Below, piece by piece: positions 5,403 to 8,487 of a DNA stretch of 8,487 nt. The notes under the pieces are model-generated. The model did not search any database. It saw only the letters and a program-made list of their open reading frames with translations, and was not told the DNA's origin. Source of the stretch: Oscillospiraceae bacterium (GTDB lineage: Bacteria > Bacillota > Clostridia > Oscillospirales > Oscillospiraceae); assembly GCA_016296235.1 (NCBI GenBank), contig JAEDJR010000081.1, forward strand, positions 1-8,487, written 5' to 3'. Positions within the stretch are counted from its first letter, which is position 1, and every line of letters starts with the position of its first letter. Both the position numbers and the translations under genes were made by a program.

Positions 5403-6608
5403 TTAGATGAGGTTCTTCTCGGTTTCCTTGCTGAACATGTGAACCACATTGCCGCCGAAGGTGATGCTGATCTTGGCGCCGTAGCCGAAGCCGTTCTTCT
5501 GCTCGGAGCTCAGGTCGATGGTGGGCAGGATCACGATGGCGTCCTTGCCGCCGATGTTGACGTGCATGTGGATGGTGGAGCCCATGAGCTCGGTCACGTC
5601 CACGGTGGCGGCGATGGCAGCCTTGTCGTTGTCGTCGCACAGCACGATGTGGTCGGGACGGATGCCCAGGATGATGTCCTGAGGCTCAGCAGCGGCGGCC
5701 TTCAGGGCAGCCTGCTTGTCGGCGGGCAGCTCGATGCGGGTGCCGCAGACGGTGACATAGTAACCGCTGGCGTCCTTCTCCAGACGGCCGTCGAAGAAGT
5801 TCATCTGAGGCGTGCCGATGAAGCCGGCCACGAACAGGTTGGAGGGATGATCGAAGACTTCCTGGGGGGTGCCGATCTGCTGGATGAAGCCGTCACGCAT
5901 GATGACGATGCGGTCGCCCAGGGTCATGGCCTCGGTCTGGTCATGGGTAACATAGATAAAGGTGGTGTTGATCTTCTGGCGCAGCTTGATGATCTCCGCA
6001 CGCATCTGGTTACGGAGCTTGGCGTCCAGGTTGGACAGAGGCTCGTCCATGAGGAACACCTGGGGATCGCGGACGATGGCGCGGCCGATGGCGACACGCT
6101 GACGCTGGCCGCCGGACAGGGCCTTGGGCTTCCGGTTCAGATACTGGGTGATATCCAGGATCTCGGCAGCCTCGCGAACCTTGCGGTCGATCTCATCCTT
6201 GGGGGTCTTCTTCAGCTTCAGGGAGAAGGCCATGTTGTCATAGACGGTCATGTGGGGATACAGAGCGTAGTTCTGGAAAACCATGGCGATGTCGCGGTCC
6301 TTGGGAGCCACATCGTTCATCAGCTTGTCGCCGATCCACAGTTCGCCTTCGGAGATCTCTTCCAGGCCGGCAACCATACGCAGGGTGGTGGACTTGCCGC
6401 AGCCGGAGGGGCCGACCAGAACGATGAATTCCTTATCGGCGATCTCCAGGTTGAACTCCTGGACAGCCACGACGCCCTTATCGGTAATCTGCAGATTAGC
6501 CTTGGGCTTCTCGGGAGCATCGTCCTTCTTTTGCTTCTTGCTCTTCTTTTCTTCGCCGCTGACAAAGGGATAGATCTTCTTGACGTTCTTCAGGATTACT
6601 TTTGCCAT
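5403..6608 (-). CDS. ugpC: Carbohydrate ABC importer ATPase (MsmX/UgpC/MalK type)
   Basis: A 401-residue ATPase subunit of CUT1-type sugar importers. Walker A GPSGCGKST (66-74), signature LSGGQRQ (164-170), Walker B VFLMDEP (184-190), D-loop SNLD (192-195) and switch His222 in YVTHD are all intact. The C-terminal regulatory TOBE/OB region (about 265-395) contains GIRPDHI. No permease or binding-protein gene is adjacent, so like MsmX it probably energises several importers encoded elsewhere. Unusual is a charged, lysine-rich insertion (about 17-45, including EEKKSKKQKKDDAPEK) between the first beta strand and the VVAVQEF strand, where MsmX and MalK have a short turn. Start: MAKVILKN at 6608 fits the family; an in-frame ATG two codons upstream (6614) is also possible. 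Neither has a well-spaced Shine-Dalgarno; the nearest GGAGG is about 23 nt upstream of 6608. The gene has a long leader. Confidence 0.95.
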   Translation of the reverse strand: MAKVILKNVKKIYPFVSGEEKKSKKQKKDDAPEKPKANLQITDKGVVAVQEFNLEIADKEFIVLVGPSGCGKSTTLRMVAGLEEISEGELWIGDKLMNDVAPKDRDIAMVFQNYALYPHMTVYDNMAFSLKLKKTPKDEIDRKVREAAEILDITQYLNRKPKALSGGQRQRVAIGRAIVRDPQVFLMDEPLSNLDAKLRNQMRAEIIKLRQKINTTFIYVTHDQTEAMTLGDRIVIMRDGFIQQIGTPQEVFDHPSNLFVAGFIGTPQMNFFDGRLEKDASGYYVTVCGTRIELPADKQAALKAAAAEPQDIILGIRPDHIVLCDDNDKAAIAATVDVTELMGSTIHMHVNIGGKDAIVILPTIDLSSEQKNGFGYGAKISITFGGNVVHMFSKETEKNLI

Positions 6609-6653
6609 GTGCATCGACTATCATCACAGTGCCTCCGCAAGCTGTGACGTCAC

Positions 6654-6676
6654 GGCCCCGGACATTGCCGGGCGCC
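6654..6676. promoter_or_regulatory. GC-rich hairpin in the ugpC leader
   Basis: GGC-CCCGG (6654-6661) can pair with CCGGG and GCC (6668-6676, one bulged base) around an ACATTG loop. A perfect 10-bp palindrome GTGACGTCAC lies next to it at 6644-6653. Both fall in the untranslated leader between the probable promoter and the start codon. No function can be assigned; no T-run follows. Confidence 0.4.
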
Positions 6677-6731
6677 GCGTTACGACAGGTCTCCACACTG
6701 CCGCACCGCTAGTCAGGCGGAAATGGTTTAT

Positions 6732-6740
6732 CCTCCTTTT
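6732..6740 (-). promoter_or_regulatory. Strong Shine-Dalgarno-like site without a usable gene start (possible STAB-SD)
   Basis: On the minus strand AAAAGGAGG (6740-6732), one of the best matches to the 16S anti-SD in the window, lies about 124 nt upstream of the ugpC ATG. No ATG, GTG or TTG follows at the right distance; an ATT 7 nt downstream would open only three codons before TGA. Its placement resembles the stabilising STAB-SD sequences known in the 5' leaders of Bacillus thuringiensis cry mRNAs, where ribosome binding shields the transcript. That role is inference. Confidence 0.5.
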
Positions 6741-6782
6741 TTTCACCACCCAGGGTATTCAGTGGAGTACCATAGGTAGGCT

Positions 6783-6812
6783 ATAATACAACAGTATTCT
6801 AACATAGGTCAT
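6783..6812 (-). promoter_or_regulatory. Probable promoter of ugpC
   Basis: On the minus strand, ATGACC (6807-6812) and TATTAT (6783-6788) are separated by 18 bp. The -10 is good and the -35 moderate. A start near 6776 would give a leader of about 165 nt that includes the strong SD-like site and the GC-rich hairpin. The rest of the gene-free stretch 6609-6930 shows no coding potential I can support. Confidence 0.5.
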
Positions 6813-6875
6813 CGAAACCGGCAACCAACAACTCTGACAAGAATTATCGCCTGAATTTGTTAGATTTTTACAGGA

Positions 6876-6904
6876 TTGTCTTTCTCCCGCAGGCATGCTA
6901 CAAT
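6876..6904 (+). promoter_or_regulatory. Sigma-A-type promoter of the Nudix-DUF523/TRIC operon
   Basis: TTGTCT (6876-6881) and TACAAT (6899-6904) are separated by 17 bp. Transcription would start near 6911, about 20 nt before the ATG at 6931. This excludes the upstream in-frame ATG at 6895, which lies inside the spacer. Confidence 0.75.
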
Positions 6905-6930
6905 GGCACCAATATTTGGAGGAATACGGA

Positions 6931-7845
6931 ATGATAAACACCACTCTTTGCTATATCGAGCGCGATGGGCAGTATCTGATGCTCCATCGGGTCAAGAAAC
7001 AGAATGATCTCAACCATGACAAGTGGATCGGCGTCGGCGGCAAGTTTGAACCCCTGGAAAGCCCGGAGGACTGTCTGCTGCGGGAGGTCCGGGAGGAAAC
7101 GGGCCTGACCCTGACCCGCTGGCGCTACCGGGGCATTGTGACCTTTGTCTCCGGAGACCAGAGGGAGTATATGCACCTGTTCACCGCCGACGGCTTCACG
7201 GGCCAATTGAAGGACTGCGACGAGGGCAATCTGGAATGGCTGGACAAGAAACGGCTGCTGGAGCTGCCCATGTGGGAGGGCGACAGGATTTTCCTGCGCC
7301 TGCTGGACGAGGACGCGCCCTTCTTCTCCCTGAAGCTGGTCTATGACGGGGACGTGCTGACGGACGCCGTGCTGAACGGACTGCCGTGGAACGCGGAACA
7401 GGTTTTCCGTGGAAAGGAGCCGCTGCTCATCTCGGCCTGTCTGCTGGGGGTTTCCTGCCGGTACGACGGTCAGAGCAAGGCCGTGCCGGGTCTGGAACGG
7501 CTTCAGGCCCGCTACCAGCTGATTCCCATCTGCCCGGAGCAGCTGGGCGGCCTGCCGACGCCCCGGCCTCCGGCGGAGCGAATCGGAGAGCGGGTGCTGA
7601 CCCGGGAGGGCCGGGATGTCACGGCGGAATACCGGCGAGGTGCGGAAGAGGTTCTGCGTCTGGCCCGGCGTTTCGGCTGCAAAAAGGCCCTGCTCAAGGA
7701 ACGCAGCCCCAGCTGCGGCCACGGAGAGATCTACGACGGCAGCTTCTCCGGGACGCTGATCCCGGGCAGCGGCGTGGCGGCCCAATGGCTGGAATCGCAC
7801 GGGCTGGAGATCTTCGGTGAAAGCCGCTGGGAGGCGCTGCTATGA
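6931..7845 (+). CDS. Nudix hydrolase fused to DUF523 (TudS-like desulfurase) domain
   Basis: A 304-residue two-domain protein. Residues 1 to about 150 are a MutT-type Nudix hydrolase. The Nudix box at 37-59 (G-x5-E-x7-REVREETGL) is perfect and DKWIGVGGKFE precedes it, so it should cleave nucleoside diphosphate-linked compounds, perhaps oxidised dNTPs. Residues about 164-300 are a DUF523/YbbK domain with LLISACLLGVSCRYDG (Cys170, Cys176), ICPEQLGGLPTPR (Cys201) and ERSPSCGHGEIYDG (Cys262). In this family, which includes the thiouracil desulfurase TudS, conserved cysteines hold a [4Fe-4S] cluster. No frameshift or stop separates the domains, so this is a true fusion and may couple two steps of nucleotide or base clean-up. 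GGAGG 8 nt before the ATG at 6931 and the promoter position fix the start. The stop overlaps the next gene by 4 bp (ATGA). Substrates are unknown. Confidence 0.9.
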   Translation: MINTTLCYIERDGQYLMLHRVKKQNDLNHDKWIGVGGKFEPLESPEDCLLREVREETGLTLTRWRYRGIVTFVSGDQREYMHLFTADGFTGQLKDCDEGNLEWLDKKRLLELPMWEGDRIFLRLLDEDAPFFSLKLVYDGDVLTDAVLNGLPWNAEQVFRGKEPLLISACLLGVSCRYDGQSKAVPGLERLQARYQLIPICPEQLGGLPTPRPPAERIGERVLTREGRDVTAEYRRGAEEVLRLARRFGCKKALLKERSPSCGHGEIYDGSFSGTLIPGSGVAAQWLESHGLEIFGESRWEALL

Positions 7846-8486
7846 GTTTTTCCGAGATTCTCTTTGCCACATCCGATATGATCGGCTGCGTGGCCTTTGC
7901 TCTTTCCGGCGCCATGACGGCCCTGCGGTACCGCCTGGATCTCTTCGGCGTCCTGACTCTGGGGCTCACCACAGCCCTGGGCGGCGGCCTGTTCCGGGAT
8001 CTGATCATCGGCCGGATTCCGCCGGTCATGTTCCAGAGTCCCCACTACGCGCTGGTGGCGGCCTCCACCTCCCTGCTGCTGTTCCTGATTGCCCGGTTTT
8101 CCCGGAAGCAGTATCACCGGCAGGAGGCCCGGATTGAGTCCCTGGCCAACATCTTTGACGCCATCGGCCTGGGTGCCTTCACCGTGGTGGGTATGCAGGC
8201 CGGAATCAACAGCGGCTATGGCAGCAACGGCTTTCTGCTGGTGTTTCTCAGCCTCATGACCGGCATCGGCGGCGGTCTGCTGCGGGATCTGTTCGTCCAG
8301 CGCATGCCCGGCGTGCTCCACAAGCACGTTTACGCCGCGGCGGTGCTGGCCGGTGCGGTGGTCTATCTGCTTCTCTACCGCCTCCATGTCAGCGACCTCA
8401 TCGCCACCCCCGTCACCATCGGCCTGGTCTTTACCATCCGCATGCTGGCCACCAAGTACCGCTGGAACCTGCCCCACGCGGAATAA
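7842..8486 (+). CDS. TRIC/UPF0126 family membrane protein (YicG-like)
   Basis: A 214-residue integral membrane protein of about seven hydrophobic segments, with the two tandem UPF0126 ("glycine transporter") repeats of the bacterial TRIC channel family. The first half has SDMIGCVAFALSGA (11-24) and TALGGGLFRDLIIGRIPP (44-61). The second half repeats this as FDAIGLGAFTVVGMQAG (105-121) and TGIGGGLLRDLFVQRMPG (140-157). The GGG-x2-RD motifs line the pore in prokaryotic TRIC structures, which are trimeric monovalent-cation channels; annotation as a glycine transporter is also used, so the substrate is uncertain. It is translationally coupled to the Nudix-DUF523 gene by an ATGA overlap, with GGGAGG 7 nt upstream. 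No functional link between the two is obvious. The gene is complete, ending one base before the window end. Confidence 0.93.
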   Translation: MSFSEILFATSDMIGCVAFALSGAMTALRYRLDLFGVLTLGLTTALGGGLFRDLIIGRIPPVMFQSPHYALVAASTSLLLFLIARFSRKQYHRQEARIESLANIFDAIGLGAFTVVGMQAGINSGYGSNGFLLVFLSLMTGIGGGLLRDLFVQRMPGVLHKHVYAAAVLAGAVVYLLLYRLHVSDLIATPVTIGLVFTIRMLATKYRWNLPHAE

Positions 8487-8487
8487 G

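Noticed and set aside
6496..6696. Small GTG-started frame overlapping the ugpC leader and 5' end
   Set aside because: It runs out of frame into the ugpC coding region, ends after 66 codons and shows no domain; best explained as a shadow of ugpC.
6895..6930. Upstream ATG (6895) as the start of the Nudix-DUF523 gene
   Set aside because: It sits within the promoter spacer before the -10 TACAAT; the ATG at 6931 has GGAGG at 8 nt and begins at the usual Nudix N terminus.

Overview
This is an 8.5 kb chromosomal window of about 60% GC with Firmicutes traits: strong AGGAGG-type Shine-Dalgarno sites, sigma-A-like promoters with 17-bp spacers, a FemX/MurM-type peptidoglycan aminoacyltransferase and a stand-alone MsmX/UgpC-type sugar ATPase. 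The GC content, protein style and short palindromic repeats suggest a gut-type Clostridia lineage (Oscillospiraceae-like). That assignment is inference. Most genes look like core housekeeping genes. The accessory content is a REP-associated tyrosine transposase (RAYT) with matching REP repeats, and one MITE-like element.

Layout. (1) 2-1369, minus strand: an NfeD-like membrane protein followed by an SPFH/stomatin-like protein, a classic membrane-microdomain pair, read from a near-consensus promoter at 1402-1430. (2) 1370-1718: no gene; it holds that promoter, two pairs of short direct repeats and a two-hairpin REP/BIME element (1582-1650). (3) 1719-4454, minus strand: FemX-like aminoacyltransferase, then RAYT, then alanine racemase. 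The two outer genes both serve peptidoglycan synthesis, and the transposase sits between them. One REP copy lies just upstream of the RAYT and a nearly identical copy lies inverted inside its reading frame. (4) 4455-4624: back-to-back promoters for femX (minus) and hpt (plus). (5) 4625-5176, plus strand: hypoxanthine phosphoribosyltransferase. (6) 5177-5402: a MITE-like element, then a perfectly palindromic terminator that can serve both converging genes. (7) 5403-6608, minus strand: sugar-importer ATPase with a long leader that carries a strong, apparently start-less Shine-Dalgarno sequence. (8) 6876-8486, plus strand: a promoter, then a two-gene operon with a 4-bp ATGA overlap encoding a Nudix-DUF523 (TudS-like) fusion protein and a TRIC/UPF0126 membrane protein.

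How the parts work together. femX and alr both feed the cell wall: D-Ala supply and interpeptide-bridge formation. hpt salvages purines, and the Nudix-DUF523 protein probably sanitises modified nucleotides or bases. The most unusual content is the REP/RAYT system. Three hairpins with different stem sequences all keep a GTAG foot and perfect base pairing, the loci share a TGCAGGCA tail, and a probable cognate transposase contains one copy in its own coding sequence. I saw no rRNA, tRNA or CRISPR array.
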